64,000 bases of DNA from Nymphaea colorata (lineage: Eukaryota > Streptophyta > Magnoliopsida > Nymphaeales > Nymphaeaceae): NCBI RefSeq assembly GCF_008831285.2, contig NC_045145.1, forward strand, positions 11,096,802-11,160,801, in the 5' to 3' direction. Below are positions 22,723 through 35,779 of the stretch, piece by piece. The notes beneath the pieces were generated by a model. The model did not search any database. It saw only the letters and a list, made by a program, of their open reading frames with translations, and was not told where the DNA came from. The first letter of the stretch is position 1; every line of letters begins with the position of its first letter. The translations under genes and the position numbers were made by a program.

Positions 22723-23727
22723 GTATAACTTACTCGGACAATCTATGCCGTCCGTCATTGTATACAGATATCAACGGCATCGAAAAAATGTCAATAAACC
22801 AGACTTTGAAATTGAACATTTTGTTGCTATAGGTTCACCAACTATGATGAAAAATATTAGTAAACCAAACTGCGAGGCCAGCAGCAGTGACACATCTTTT
22901 TTGCCGCCTTTTTTTTTTTTTTTACTATAAATGACATCACAACTATAAACAATTGCACAATTTTGCTGGGAAAAGGAGGGGGGAGGGGTGGAAGAGACCA
23001 ATTTTGGGGAAGGGGGGATGATTAACATCATTTTTAAGTGTCACGCTTTTATGGCCCTAGAAGCTCCCACGGCCAGGTTGTTGTTGAGTGGTAACTAATG
23101 TTTCAAATCTAAAATGCCAACCCAAAAGCAGGCACGTGTTTTTATTTAAATGCAAACGATAAATATCAAATTATTTAATATAATATTTTTTTAATCGATA
23201 GCGCACCAAAAACACTTAATTTCATTTGGACAAACTTGACCAACTTTTAGTTTTAACAAAATAAATGAGTAAAAGCGAGTTCAGGTGGAGCGTAGCTATA
23301 AAAGCTGCTCAATCGTGGCAATCAAATATAAAAAGTTGGCTCTTTCCCTAGGGATGCGCGACAACCCATACATACACACACACACACCCACATTCTCTCC
23401 ATCTCTCGAGCTTGTTGCATCCGAACAAGATCCCCACGGCGTGAGCAAGGCCAAGGCGTTCGACCTCCACCGGGTTCCGAGGACCTGAACTCTTATTTCT
23501 TACATTCAGGGGTTCAGAACTGAGTTCGGTGCATAGGCAAGACATAGTACAATTGTTACTAAAATGTCTCGTTACACAGATTTAATGGTCACCAAGAGGA
23601 ATCGAACCAAAGACGCCTGCAACCAAGGTTTCTGCTTTCTTGCTGTGGACACAGACATGGAATGGGAAAAGTGGGCCCACGGGGACATACATGGGGCCCG
23701 GTAATCAGAGCGCGAGCCTTTCAGGGC
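22723..23727. other. intergenic DNA upstream of the ABCB gene
   Basis: Mixed sequence with a T run (22,909-22,923), a G-rich purine tract (22,970-23,015) and a CACACA run at 23,374-23,390. A Pol III B-box-like sequence (GGTTCGATTCC on the minus strand) lies at 23,598-23,608. No gene was recognised. Confidence 0.4.
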
Positions 23728-23751
23728 AGAGAGAGAGAGAGAGAGAGAGAA
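23728..23751. repeat. (AG)n microsatellite in the ABCB upstream region
   Basis: 24-bp AG run about 310 bp upstream of the putative TATA box. GA repeats are frequent in plant promoters, but a role here is only possible, not shown. Confidence 0.9.
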
Positions 23752-24041
23752 AGTTGGGGGAGGGTGGCTCGGCTATCTAAGCAAACAGTTTTTTAAAAAC
23801 GAGGCGATCCTCTCTCGCCCTCCCTTCTTCTCTCACTCTGCGTCTGACTCCGCCTGCCCTGGCCATGAAGATTCCATCTAACCTTCGCTCGGGCCACGAT
23901 GCGGTAAAGAGTTACCATGGTTGATCCACATTCTAACCACAGTACCAAGGTGGGTTGAGACTTGAGACGCGCGAGACAGCAGCGTCTGTATGGCTCTTAA
24001 ATGGGCTATTGGTCGGTAGAGTCTCGTCCATCTATATGTGC

Positions 24042-24048
24042 ATATAAA
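24042..24048 (+). promoter_or_regulatory. putative TATA box of the ABCB19-type gene
   Basis: ATATAAA sits 365 bp before the chosen ATG and about 30 bp before a pyrimidine-rich CTTTTTCTTCAGAG stretch suited to transcription start. If used, the leader would be about 340 nt and CT/GA-rich. It would contain an in-frame upstream ATG at 24,176. Confidence 0.45.
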
Positions 24049-24412
24049 CTATTCTTTTTCTTCAGAGACAGAGGGAGAAACCGAGAGTGGGGGTGGAGGT
24101 GGAGGAAGAGGAGGAAAAAGGAAACAGTTTCATGATCTGTGGCGTAACCTTCAAACTGCCGCTCCTGCTTAGTTCTTGATCTCTTCCTCCTCCCCTTTCT
24201 CTTTCTTTCTTACTTTCTTTCCTCTTGCAACTGCGCGCACGACACATAAACAGAGATGGTCTACCTTCAGGTCGGAGTTGCCTGAGACCAATGCCGAAGG
24301 AACGGATCGGATCCCTAATCCTGTAATCAACATTCTCGTTGTCGTCCTCCTCCTCCTTCTCACAGACGGAAGAGAGAGAGTCGTTGTCGGATTTATCGGG
24401 TGGGAAGGGAAG

Positions 24413-24874
24413 ATGGCGGAACCTGCAGAGCCTAAGGCGGTGGTAGAAGCGGAGAAAAAGAAAGAGCAGAGCGTGCCCTTCTACAAGCTCTTCTCCTGCG
24501 CGGACGGCCTTGATTGGTTGCTCATGTCGCTTGGCTCCCTCGGCGCCGTTGTCCACGGCTCGGCCATGCCCGTCTTCTTCCTCTTCTTCGGTGACCTCGT
24601 CAACGGCTTCGGCAAGAACCAGGAAGATCCCTTGAAGATGACCCACGAGGTCTCAAAGGTGCGCAACACCTCTTCTTTCCTCTTCTTCTCGCTCCTCCTC
24701 CTCCATTTCCCAATCTTTCTCCGAACAAAGAATGCTGAAAAAGATGACTGCAAGTCACCTAGCGATGAGATCGGTCTTTGTATTTTCCTTGATCTCTGCG
24801 TTTTGAATAAATGCAGTACGCTCTCTACTTCGTCTATCTCGGACTCATTGTTTGCGCCTCCTCTTATGCAGGTA

Positions 24875-24921
<47 letters not shown>

Positions 24922-27900
24922 TATATACATATTCCCTCTTCCTCTCGTTCTTCTTTCACCGTAATCGATGTCATTCACCTTCGAAGTATGATGGTAGCTT
25001 CAGGTCTTCATTTTCTGTTTTTCCCTACATTATTTGGATTTTTTGGGTTAGCGAAACGCTGGATCTTTCAGAAGTCTTGTTTTTCCCTCCCTTCTTCTCT
25101 CTCTCTCTCCGGCATCTTGATCGCATAATGGTTTACTTAAAAACCGAAATGGGGGATTTAGCTTTTGCATTGTGTTACTTCTTTTGGTTTTTTCCTCCAT
25201 TTGTATCTTTTTCCTTTTTACACTCTTATTACGGTCTTTTTATCTACTTGTGTTAGAGTTGGAACCTCTAGCGAGTTTCCTTTTTTTTTTCTTCGATTTA
25301 CTGTATTCTGAAAAAGAAAATGCAGTTGATGTTCGATCACTAGAAACAGAAAATAAGAAGGAAAAGGATGTGCGGGACACGTGGTGATGCTGGAAAACGG
25401 GCATTACCATTCGTCTGTCAATGTCTGTGTTTGATTGCAAGTGGGGTAACAGTCAAAGTTACTTGCGGAGGTTTCTAATGGTTTGAGGACACCTTTTTAG
25501 GGGAAGAACGGATCTACTGAGTTTGAAGCTTCATATTTTGTGTTTTTCCTATTTTTGGTAGCTTTTCATTTTCGTGGTAATCTTTCCTCCGTTTTCGTCG
25601 CTCCTTCATCCGCCAGAGTTCGAGCTTCTATCTTTTCTTCACAGAGTTCTCGATCTTCTTCCTCCTCGCTCTCTTCTTGCTCGCGCTCATCTGTTTCCCC
25701 TACTATTTCTGTCAAACGGTCAACATAGAGCCCACCCTCTGTTTTTCGGGGAGCATTAATTAAAGGGCCTGAGAAGTTTCTTCTCTTCCCTTTTCCAACG
25801 CTGGCATCAATGGGTCTTCAAGTTTCTTTCAAGTTCGTCTTTTTTCACATTCTCTGTAACTAGCTATCCACTGATTTTATTTTTGGGTGCTGGACTTTTT
25901 GACCTATATTGTGTACTTTATTTCTGCGGATTTGAAGCGGGGCCTTTGATTTGATCTACGCCGGGTAGTGTCCACATCTTTCTATCTCTTGGTGGTGACA
26001 ATGCAATGAAAGGACCATCGAGTCCCTGACGACAATTGCTATTTATTTGCCTTGCTTGCCTTGTATCGGTCCTTCATCCTCCTGAGCAAGCACCCTTTTA
26101 CTATATAGCGCCGTGAATATGACGGTCATGTGCCCATGTTTTATATACATGATGATCTAGGGGCCTTGAGCCCCAACTCCTCCGTTGAAACCAATGCTAA
26201 GGAACGATGAGGGAGAGAAGACCGATATTATTTAAAATGGAAAATCAAACATGCACTGTCTCGCCGTTTTCATACTCTCCGCTGATGTTGGCTTCTTGGC
26301 TGAAGAAATCGCGTGTTGGATGTACACCGGAGAAAGGCAAGCAAGCAAGCTCAGGATAAAGTACCTTGAAGCCGTGCTGAAGCAGGATGTGGGGTTCTTC
26401 GACACTGATGCGAGAACTGGCGACATAGTCTTCACCGTCTCCACAGACACCCTGCTCGTCCAGGACGCCATCAGTGAGAAGGTGATTGATCACTGGCGTC
26501 AAAATAGAAAGTATTCCATTAATGGCTTTCAAGTTGCTTACTTTCTTTAGCTTCACGGGTAAATTTAGGTCGGAAATTTCATCCACTATCTCTCCACTTT
26601 TCTTGCGGGATTAGTGGTTGGCTTTGTGTCGGCATGGAGGCTTGCCCTGCTGAGCGTCGCCGTCATACCGGGCATCGCTTTCGCTGGAGGTTTATATGCA
26701 TATACTCTCACTGGCTTGACTTCGAAGAGCCAGGAATCCTACGCAACTGCCGGAACTGTTGCAGAGCAGGTGAAATTCTCGTCTTCTGATCATGCCCCAT
26801 TTCCCTCGTCTTTTCGTTTTTCTTTTGCCTTTTTTCTATACAAAAAAATCCAAGGCACGTGGAGTTGCTTGGTTTTCCACTGAACTTGTGAAGCTCATTT
26901 GTTGGTTTGTAAAGGCTTATCAATTTCACAGGACTTGACACTTTAAAATTTTGCGGTAAAAAGGTTGTTTTTTCCTAGGCTTTAAGATATGAAGATGTTA
27001 TCCTTCACGTTGATCTTGAAAACCATGTAAATATGAATTTAACGAAGAGGTGACTTGACCAGCCTCAAACAGGCCTGGTCCTGAGCGCGTGCACTCACAG
27101 TGTAAACCCAGTCCCAAGATGTGACTGAATTTTCAAGTCCCTTATTTTAATACCTACTGGCTCGTGGGCGCACAGGCAGACGATGTGTAGGAACAATTCT
27201 TGAAAGATTAATGCTCTTGAGTCTCCCCAAGCAGCCTCAACTCTGGATTCCTTACATTCGAGTTCATGTTTTACAGGCTATTGCGCAAGTTCGTACAGTG
27301 TATTCGTTTGTAGGAGAAAACAAATCCCTGAATGCGTACTCAGAAGCCATACAGAACACGTTGAAGCTTGGGTACAAGGCTGGGATGGCAAAAGGTTTGG
27401 GAATTGGATGCACTTATGGGATAGCATGCATGTCATGGGCTCTCGTCTTCTGGTATGCTGGAGTTTTCATTAGAAATGGGGTGACTGATGGTGGTAAAGC
27501 ATTCACAGCCATATTTTCGGCTATTGTTGGAGGAATGTAAGCACGAGAGCTTCTTAATCATGGGCAAAAGCTTCGAAACTTCAATTCCGTAGATGGCTCT
27601 CTGTCTTAGTAACATCAATACCTAACTTTCCATGCAACCATTTCTTGCAGGAGTTTAGGTCAGTCCTTCTCAAATCTTGGGGCCTTTAGCAAGGGAAAGG
27701 CTGCTGGGTATAAACTGATGGAGATTATTCAGCAGAAACCCTGTATCACTCATGACACCGCTAAAGGGAGTGCATTGGACCACGTGGAAGGCAATATAGA
27801 GTTCAAAGATGTCACCTTCAGCTACCCCTCGCGACCGGATGTGCTCATATTTAGAGGGCTTTCCATCATTATACCGGCTGGTAAAACAGTTGCTGTAGTT

Positions 27901-30900
27901 GGGGGTAGTGGGTCCGGAAAGAGTACAGTTGTCTCTCTTATCGAGAGATTCTATGATCCTAATCAGGGTAACGGAATGATATATCTTCTGCATAAATTAG
28001 TTTCTCTGGTTAATTTACTTTTTAGATGGTCAATGTAATCACATCTCCTGTGCACAGGACAAGTTTTGCTAGATAATGTGGACATCAAAACTCTGCAACT
28101 AAGTTGGCTAAGGGAGCAAATCGGTCTGGTAAACCAGGAACCGGCACTTTTTGCGACCACCATACTAGAAAACATACTATATGGCAAGCCAGATGCTACA
28201 ACGGAAGAAGTTGAAGCTGCTGCCACCGCTGCAAATGCGCATAGCTTTGTCGCTTTGCTTCCTAATGGCTACAATACACAGGTAAGCAGATTGGGTGCCA
28301 TGCATTTCTCTCTTCAGAGCAGCCCTACTAAATCTCCCATGCCATTCGTTTGAAAGAATATTTCTTGCAAAGTTTGCTTCACCTGTTCTTTTTCATGCAA
28401 TTATTGACTTGCAGCAACACACTGAATTTATGTAGGTTGGAGAACGTGGAATTCAACTGTCTGGTGGCCAAAAACAGCGAGTTGCCATTGCCAGGGCAAT
28501 GCTCAAGAACCCCAAAATCCTCCTCCTCGATGAAGCAACTAGTGCTCTTGATGCAGCTTCGGAGAGCGTTGTCCAAGAAGCCCTTGATAGACTGATGGTC
28601 GGCAGGACCACCGTTGTGGTTGCACACCGTCTCTCTACCATTAGGAATGTTGATACCATCGCTGTTCTTCAGCAGGGTCAAATCGTGGAGCTGGGAAATC
28701 ATGAAGAGCTTCTAGCTAAGGGCAGCTCTGGTGCCTATGCTTCCCTCATCCGCTTCCAGGAGATGGCTGGAAGTGGCCACGTCCTTGCTTCAGCATTCTC
28801 ACGGCGTTCTCGCTCCTCCCGCCTCAGCCATTCCCTCTCCACAAAATCACTGAGCCTTCGGTCCAGCAGCCTGAGAAACTTGAGTTATCAGTACAGCACT
28901 GGAGCAGATGGAAGGCTGGAAATGATATCCAATGCTGACATGAAAAATCCCGTTCCAGATGGTTATTTTTTTAGGTTATTGAAGCTAAATATGCCGGAAT
29001 GGCCATATACCATCCTGGGCGCAGCTGGTTCTGTGCTCTCTGGTTTCATTGGGCCAACATTTGCAATCCTTATGGCCAACATGATTGAAGTTTTCTATTA
29101 TAGGAATCTTGGAGTCATGGAATCAAAGACCAGAGAATTCGTATTCATTTACATTGGAGTGGGACTTTATGCTGTCGTCGCTTATCTGGTTCAGCACTAC
29201 TTCTTCAGTATCATGGGTGAGAACCTGACGACCCGGGTCAGGAGAATGATGCTGTCAGGTGTAAAACTTTTTTACCTTTTTCTTATTTCTGAACGGAAAG
29301 AAACTGATCAAGAACAAGAACTAAATCTCTTCTTGTGCTTCTCCGTGCCCTAGCAATCCTGAGGAATGAAGTTGGATGGTTTGATGAAGATGAGAACAAC
29401 TCAAGTCAGCTTGCCGCTCGTCTTTCGACTGATGCAACCAATGTGAAGTCTGCCATCTCAGAGAGAATCTCCGTGATACTCCAGAACATGACCTCTCTGC
29501 TCACATCCTTCATCGTTGCTTTCATCATCGAGTGGCGAGTCTCTCTGCTCATTCTTGCAACTTTTCCTCTTCTCGTGCTGGCCAATTTCGCCCAGGTACC
29601 AATCGCCGAACTCACCATTTATATTGTTTTGCACACTTCTGTGGACATAATACCGGGACCGCTAATTACTTTGCTGGTCTGTGGGAAGACGAGCGACGCC
29701 ACCAAGCTGGGAGACGAGTTTTCCAAGTTATACAGTCATTCTCTATCGAGCTTTATGGATGGTCCTGCAATTGTTACCCTTTCAACTTCGTAAGACACCA
29801 TGGTCTTAGTTCAGCTGTTGGTGGCGCAAGTCTAAGATAGTCGATTATCCAAAACATTCCCAACTACTGCAGTTGTAGGAATTTAATGGGAACATAGAAT
29901 AGTTGAAATGGTGACTGAACTAAGGCTTTCTTTTTTCTCCAATAATGCCTTTTTAGCTTTGGTTTCCTGTCTGCCCGAATTATGGGATTCCATCTTGCTG
30001 GACGGCCTTTTCAGTCTTCAGGCACCATCTGCTTGCCTTGGACGGTGATGGGGTAGAGTTGAGAGGTTTGGTACCTTTTTCCACATGTGCAGTTGGGGGA
30101 AAGTACATGGAAGAAAGGCTAGGTGAACTGATCGATGATTGATGGGTTGTGCCCACTAGGCTGGCCGTGGGCTAGTAGCTGTAGATCACACTGCGCATTA
30201 TTTCCCTCAGTTGTGCTTCTTAATTATTTAGGTGTCAAAGCGTCTGGATCGCCATGTGAAAGCTGTCTGGGTCTCTCATCCCGTGACTGCTTGTCTCGTA
30301 GCATATTTTTATCCTTTTCTGTGCTTTTCACTGTCATGTCATCTGCCTTTGTCATGTGGGCGGGGCCACCACCCTGAGGAAAGCCTCAGGCTTCGCCCTG
30401 TTGCTGTCGGTCCACGTGTACATAGGTAGGCACTTGTTTGTTCTCATTCGCAAGGTTGTCCTACTTTTTTGACCATGTCCTTGATTTGGACAATCGAGTT
30501 CATGGGGCCTTGGTTTCTGAACAGTGTTGGGTACCCTCCTTGTGCCTCCCATTTCCTCATTATTGTGCTGCTTTAACCTGTGACCTAGAGTCTTCAATTT
30601 TTGCAATGAAATTGGTTATGCTTGGTACTGGTACTGTCCAATACGGCTTCATCAAGGCTGTACACCTTCAAGACCATTACTCTGAGATTGTTACCGAAGA
30701 AAAGAAAAAACGATGACTCAAAATTGATGACCTTTCTTTCCCGAAACAAAATAAAATGATGCCTTGACCTTCAGTTGGTGGATGATTGAATTTGTTCTGC
30801 ACGAAATGTCGTGCAATAGTAGTGCACGCCTTTTTTTTGTTTTTCTTAAATTGATTTTTCTATATCACTGACAAATTTCGTTCCCTGATCGAGCTGTCTA

Positions 30901-32504
30901 AGTTGAAAATAAAGGGGGTTCACAACGTTCTTCGAGTTAGAATCGCATTGGGGATGTGATGACACGTTCTCGGACTTTTGGTTCCTTTACTGGTGACCAT
31001 TTCGAAATCTAAGAATCTAATATTATTGGAACGTTTTTTCAGCCATTTTAATAATGTAAAGTAGCAGGTCAGATCTGAGATACTTGAGTTGATGATATAT
31101 CATGAATTTTGTGTCTTTTGCCGCATGGGCAAATTTATGCCCACTTATTTTTTTGGATTTTACTATTCTTTCCAAACACTCCGTGGGTCCCAGACAATCT
31201 CTCTCTTCCCTCTCTCTCCTTCTCATTCTTCACACACGCATGCTCCAGCTTGGGCGCGCTGTGACGCTCTCCTCTATGTGCTGCAGCAACTTTCACTCAA
31301 GGGCTTTGCTGGGGATACAGCCAAAGCACATGCCAAAGCTAGCATGGTCGCAGGGGAAGGAGTTAGCAACATCCGAACAGTCGCTGCCTTTAATGCCCAA
31401 GATAAGATCCTTGGTCTCTTCCGAAACGAGCTCAGGGTGCCTCAGCGCCGCAGTCTCCGGCGCAGTCAACTTTCCGGCTCCCTCTTCGGCGTCTCCCAAC
31501 TCTGCCTTTATGCCTCCGAGGCCCTTATTCTCTGGTACGGCGTCAGACTGGTGCAGCATGGTACCTCCACCTTCTCAAAGGTCATCAAGGTCTTCGTGGT
31601 ACTCGTCGTCACTGCCAATTCTGTGGCTGAGACGGTGAGTCTCGCCCCAGAGATCATCAAGGGTGGCGAAGCCGTTAGCTCAGTATTCGCCATCCTCGAT
31701 CGCCAAACCAGGATAGATCCCGACGAGCCCGATAACGAGCCCGTCGAGGAGGTAAGAGGTGAGATTGAGTTCCGCCATGTCGATTTTACGTATCCTTCGA
31801 GACCGGACGTGATAATCTTTAAGGATCTCAATCTCCGCATTAGAGCCGGCCACAGCCAAGCTCTTGTTGGCGCCAGTGGGTCTGGCAAGAGCTCCGTGAT
31901 TGCATTGATAGAGCGCTTCTATGATCCCATAGCCGGGAAAGTCCTAATCGACGGGAAGGACATCCGGCGGCTCAATCTCAAGTCCCTACGCCTGAAAATC
32001 GGTCTGGTGCAGCAAGAACCTGCACTGTTTGCGGCTAGCATTCATGATAACATATGTTACGGCAAGGAAGGGGCAACAGAAGCAGAGGTGGTGGAGGCAG
32101 CAAAGGCGGCAAATGCTCACGGATTCATCAGCGGTTTGCCGGATGGCTACAAGACTGCAGTGGGAGAAAGGGGTATCCAACTATCCGGCGGGCAGAAGCA
32201 GAGGATTGCCATTGCGAGGGCTGTGCTGAAGAACCCGGCCGTGCTACTCTTGGATGAAGCAACCAGCGCGCTTGATGCGGAGTCTGAGCATGTGTTGCAG
32301 GAGGCGTTAGAGAGGCTGATGAAGGGGAGGACGACGGTGGTGGTGGCACATCGTCTATCTACGATAAGGGGCGTGGACAGCATCGGGGTCATGCAGGACG
32401 GGAGGATTGTGGAGCAGGGCAGCCACGCCGAGCTCATCTCTCGTCCCGACGGCGCTTACACCCGCCTTCTCCACTTGCAACACCTTCACCACCACCATGC
32501 TTGA
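24413..32504 (+). CDS. ABCB19: ABCB19-type ABC transporter (auxin efflux P-glycoprotein), complete, 10 exons
   Basis: Exons: 24413-24658, 24817-24871, 26306-26481, 26569-26769, 27277-27536, 27651-27967, 28058-28281, 28436-29258, 29354-29595 and 31287-32504. All introns are GT-AG and all phases close, giving 3,762 nt or 1,253 residues, the usual ABCB19 length. The protein is a full transporter (TMD-NBD-TMD-NBD). NBD1 has Walker [10 protein letters not shown] at residues 397-405, signature LSGGQ at 501-505 and Walker B ILLLDE ending at 526. NBD2 has Walker [10 protein letters not shown] at 1043-1051 and LSGGQ at 1147-1151. The start MAEPAEPK followed by [15 protein letters not shown] is close to Arabidopsis ABCB19, as is the linker [14 protein letters not shown]. 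Known role: plasma-membrane export of auxin (and brassinosteroids), shaping polar auxin flow and stem growth. The longest introns are intron 2 (1,434 bp) and intron 9 (1,691 bp). An in-frame ATG 79 codons upstream (24,176) could extend the N-terminus, but family alignment favours 24,413. No disabling change was seen. Confidence 0.96.
24879..24914. repeat. (TC)n microsatellite at the start of ABCB intron 2
   Basis: A run of about 18 TC repeats begins 7-8 nt after the 5' splice site of exon 2, followed by an AT-rich stretch. Confidence 0.95.
29596..31286 (+). other. ABCB intron 9 (1.7 kb)
   Basis: The largest intron of the gene, between the exon ending ANFAQ and the exon beginning QLSLKGFAG. 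It contains a perfect 7-bp hairpin (CCTGAGG / CCTCAGG at 30,373-30,390) and no recognisable transposon or ORF. The last 100 bases are strongly pyrimidine-rich before the CTGCAG acceptor. Confidence 0.8.
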
Positions 32505-33188
32505 GTCTTGTGGGCAGCTGGAATTTGTTTATGCAGGCCTTTCCTCTCCGTTATGTTCCCTACCCGTTGGTCTTGTATGTCTTCTGTTTTCTCCTTTGCT
32601 TGTAGATACGACGGAACATCTTTTGGACTCAAACTGTGATTGCACAATATCTTATATGCTAGATATATTACGATCTATGAATGGTCGATTATCTCCAAGT
32701 TAATTTTACCAACTAACAGTGCTTCAATGCCTTCCCTGTTTCAATGTTTACCGTGGTTCAGCTGAACTTGGCTTTTAATGGGAATGCCAATAAATCTGAT
32801 TTTTTAATAGAAATGTTTATTTAAAGACATTTTTCAATTAAAGGAAGAAATACATGTATCACACTTTTTTATTTTTCATAATGACTTGTATTTTGCTGAT
32901 AATTGCTAGAAAAACAAGCACACTATCAACTTTGGAAAATTATGCAATCCAAGTTGTAGCATTATCCTTCTTAGTTCTCGTCTTTTTGGACCATGCACCA
33001 AAAAATGCATCACTAACACTTTCTTTGTTATCGATTGGTACCTTAACTAATTAGTCATCTAATTAGAACCATTTCATTTATCATAATAAATAGTTAATAG
33101 ATTTTTTTGTTTTTTTGTCAACCATTTATCTAATTTTGATGGCCGATTAGATAATTAGGTAATTTTGACTAACTATAATCATTATTCA

Positions 33189-33190
<2 letters not shown>
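32505..33190 (+). other. ABCB 3' UTR and downstream intergenic DNA
   Basis: T-rich 3' flank after the TGA at 32,502-32,504. A candidate polyadenylation signal (CAATAAAT) lies at about 32,788-32,795. Beyond this no gene is seen; ATTAG/CTAATTAG-like repeats occur at 33,045-33,165. Confidence 0.45.

Positions 33191-33228
<38 letters not shown>
33191..33228. repeat. (TA)n microsatellite
   Basis: 38-bp uninterrupted TA run. Confidence 0.95.
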
Positions 33229-33230
<2 letters not shown>

Positions 33231-33668
33231 AAGAATCGAAGGCTTCGTCTGGCTTAATGCCTCCGCTGGCTGCTGTTCGGTCTTTTTTTTAGCAAAATCA
33301 AAACCCTGAAACTAAATGCAAATAAATAAGTAAAGGTGTGAAAGGGGGGAGCGATCTCGCCCGAGCTGCGACGGTGGCCACCTGTGGACGGATGTCGCCA
33401 GACGCCGAGGTGGCCAGAATGGCCATAGAACTTGCTGGAGGGAATAAGAGGAGAGAGAAAATGAGCGTGTCGGGTGAGAGGACGGTCAAAGGTCCTAATT
33501 TTTTCATCCTTTCCACCATTTTCCAAAAATATTATTAACAAAAGATTATTTATGTGCCTATTTTTTCTTATGAAATAGTTACAGAAAGAGGGCTCTGCAA
33601 GTTTCTGGATTTATTGTTTTAGAAATTCTGAAACCATACAACATATGACGAAACTCATCTTTATGAGT

Positions 33669-33701
<33 letters not shown>

Positions 33702-35779
33702 AAAAACGTTTGGACCACGACCATGTTTTCTGGGCTCCGGAACTGACTTATACCAAAAGCTCGACTCATACGCAAAACTCATTCAGCCTTGTTCAAAGCC
33801 AAATGATAGAAGAGGGGCCGATTTAACTTAGAATTTGTAGAAATTAATATTGTTGCGTAATTAATTTTGTTAGTTGTAAGTGAATGATTCCATATAAGTT
33901 GCATATACAGGATCCATATATCATGTTGCATAGAGAATCCATATCAGTAGGATCAGGATTTGATTTGTTCTGAGCTAGATGTTTTGGTCCCTATTTTAGT
34001 TGTTTTCAATAGATTGGCGTTAGAACATTATTTCAACTAATCCTACTGATGACGCGTTGAACATCCATTAGCCCTATTTCGTTTTTCATTGAAATATGAT
34101 TTTGTTGAAAACAGGTTTGGAACAAATTAGCCTGAATGTTATACTAAATTAAGGTGCTTTTCAGAAATTCACAATTTCGTGGTAGATTTGATACTAGTTG
34201 TGTTTGATTTAAAGAATCTTAAAATATGTTATTTTTAACATAAATAATTATTATAATTTTTAAAATGTAGTTGTAGCAATTTATTGGTCTTGAATGATGT
34301 TTAAAAAGTTTAGAATTTGATATCCAATGTTGATTTAGATCCCACCCATTTTCAACACACACACACACACACACATATATATATTGTTCAAAGGTTTACA
34401 TATTTGTGAGTTCAACTGGATTCGGATCCAACTTGTTCCCCATTGTTGTAAATGGATTTGAATATGGATTTCACTTGTTTAGAACCTATTTGTATCTGGG
34501 TTTGGAACTACATTTGATTTATTTTGAGAATACATGCAACTTGAGTTTGTTTTTAATTAGCAATTGATTTGATTTAGATATGGATCCAAATTTAGCTTGA
34601 CCTAGTTAGTTAAACATAGTTGAGTCTATATTCAATTTCTTGTGTTTTATTATTATAAATTGAACTAAAATAATAGATAATTTTATGAAAATAAGGCAAC
34701 ACTTGAGAAAAACTAGTAGATACGGACTTGGATTTGTAGACAACCAAATTTTCAACAGAAAATGACAATTTTACTCCTCACATTCAAGGTTTTGAACTAT
34801 TTTTTTGAAAACATTTCAAATGTATAAGCCGTGAACTACACCAAATCAAGCAATGTTATTCAAGGTATCACACACTCGGACCTCGATCATCCAGGTTATT
34901 GCCACCTAAAATGACCGTTTTGCCCCTGTCCACTCCACTTTATCACATTTCCCTCTAATTTTTTAAGAATAGTAATAATATCTTGAGAATTTCTTTACCT
35001 AAGATTAATCATAGTATTTTTCATCTCCACAAACTCTCAAAACAAGTTTATCATCTTACATTTGGTTAGAAATGATCCAAAAATAACATATTTTCTCAAA
35101 TTTTCCACCATTTTTCATCATAAGTTCTCTATAGTTTTAGCATAATATTTGAAACTTCAATTCCAGCTTTCAAGCTCAAATTCTAGTGTTAGAGTGACCA
35201 TTTTTAGAAAATGGTGCCTCATGTCCACATTTCCACATATTTGATCACCATTCCAATCCAATTCAAGTGAGTCAGCCCGAATGAAGCTAAAATCATATTT
35301 CTTTAGTGTTGAATCTGACTATTCTTAACTTTAGTTCAAATAATTCTATTTCAAATTGCGCACAATTGTATTTTTTCAGTAATTCCTAGAGTGTCTTTGT
35401 CCAAATAGTATATTTCTCAACTAATTTCTCTGATAAGCCAATTTCCAATAAGAGTGAATCGATGGATTCAGTATCACTCGGAGAGAGTATCAGTATGTTC
35501 ACTTCTCATAGACAAGGCGGAAATCCCTGTTTTCCATTTTACTATCCACGTTTCCATTTAGAGGGTTAATTTTATTTGTATTTAGTTTTGGAAAAAGTGA
35601 TTTTAAAAGCAAATTTTCAGCCAAACTTGGCATGCACACAGAACTAAGTTTGACCCATGTCCCGGTGTGGTCAGACTGCCTACCCAGCCTCATAGAGCCT
35701 GGTTTTGTGCCTATGAGTAAAATTGTTATTTGTACAACATGCATTATTTTTGTATAAACCTAAGTCTGGAGTTACAACT
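33229..35779. other. intergenic DNA with simple repeats
   Basis: Contains a poly(A) run at 33,671-33,700, an (AC)n(AT)n run at 34,354-34,384 and a moderately GC-rich island at 33,340-33,440 within otherwise AT-rich DNA. No gene, LTR or TIR could be supported. Confidence 0.4.

Noticed and set aside
23598-23608. tRNA gene suggested by a B-box-like sequence
   Set aside because: No cloverleaf, A box or terminator could be built around it.
24062-24646. 194-codon minus-strand ORF opposite ABCB19 exon 1
   Set aside because: Shadow of the leader and first exon; rich in E and R from reversed CT runs, with no motif.
29596-31286. Possible transposon inside ABCB intron 9
   Set aside because: Only a perfect 7-bp hairpin (30,373-30,390) and no inverted ends, duplication or coding remnant; treated as ordinary intron.
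31508-32437. Minus-strand ORFs opposite the last ABCB19 exon
   Set aside because: Antisense shadow frames over a GC-rich coding exon; the sense protein is unmistakable.
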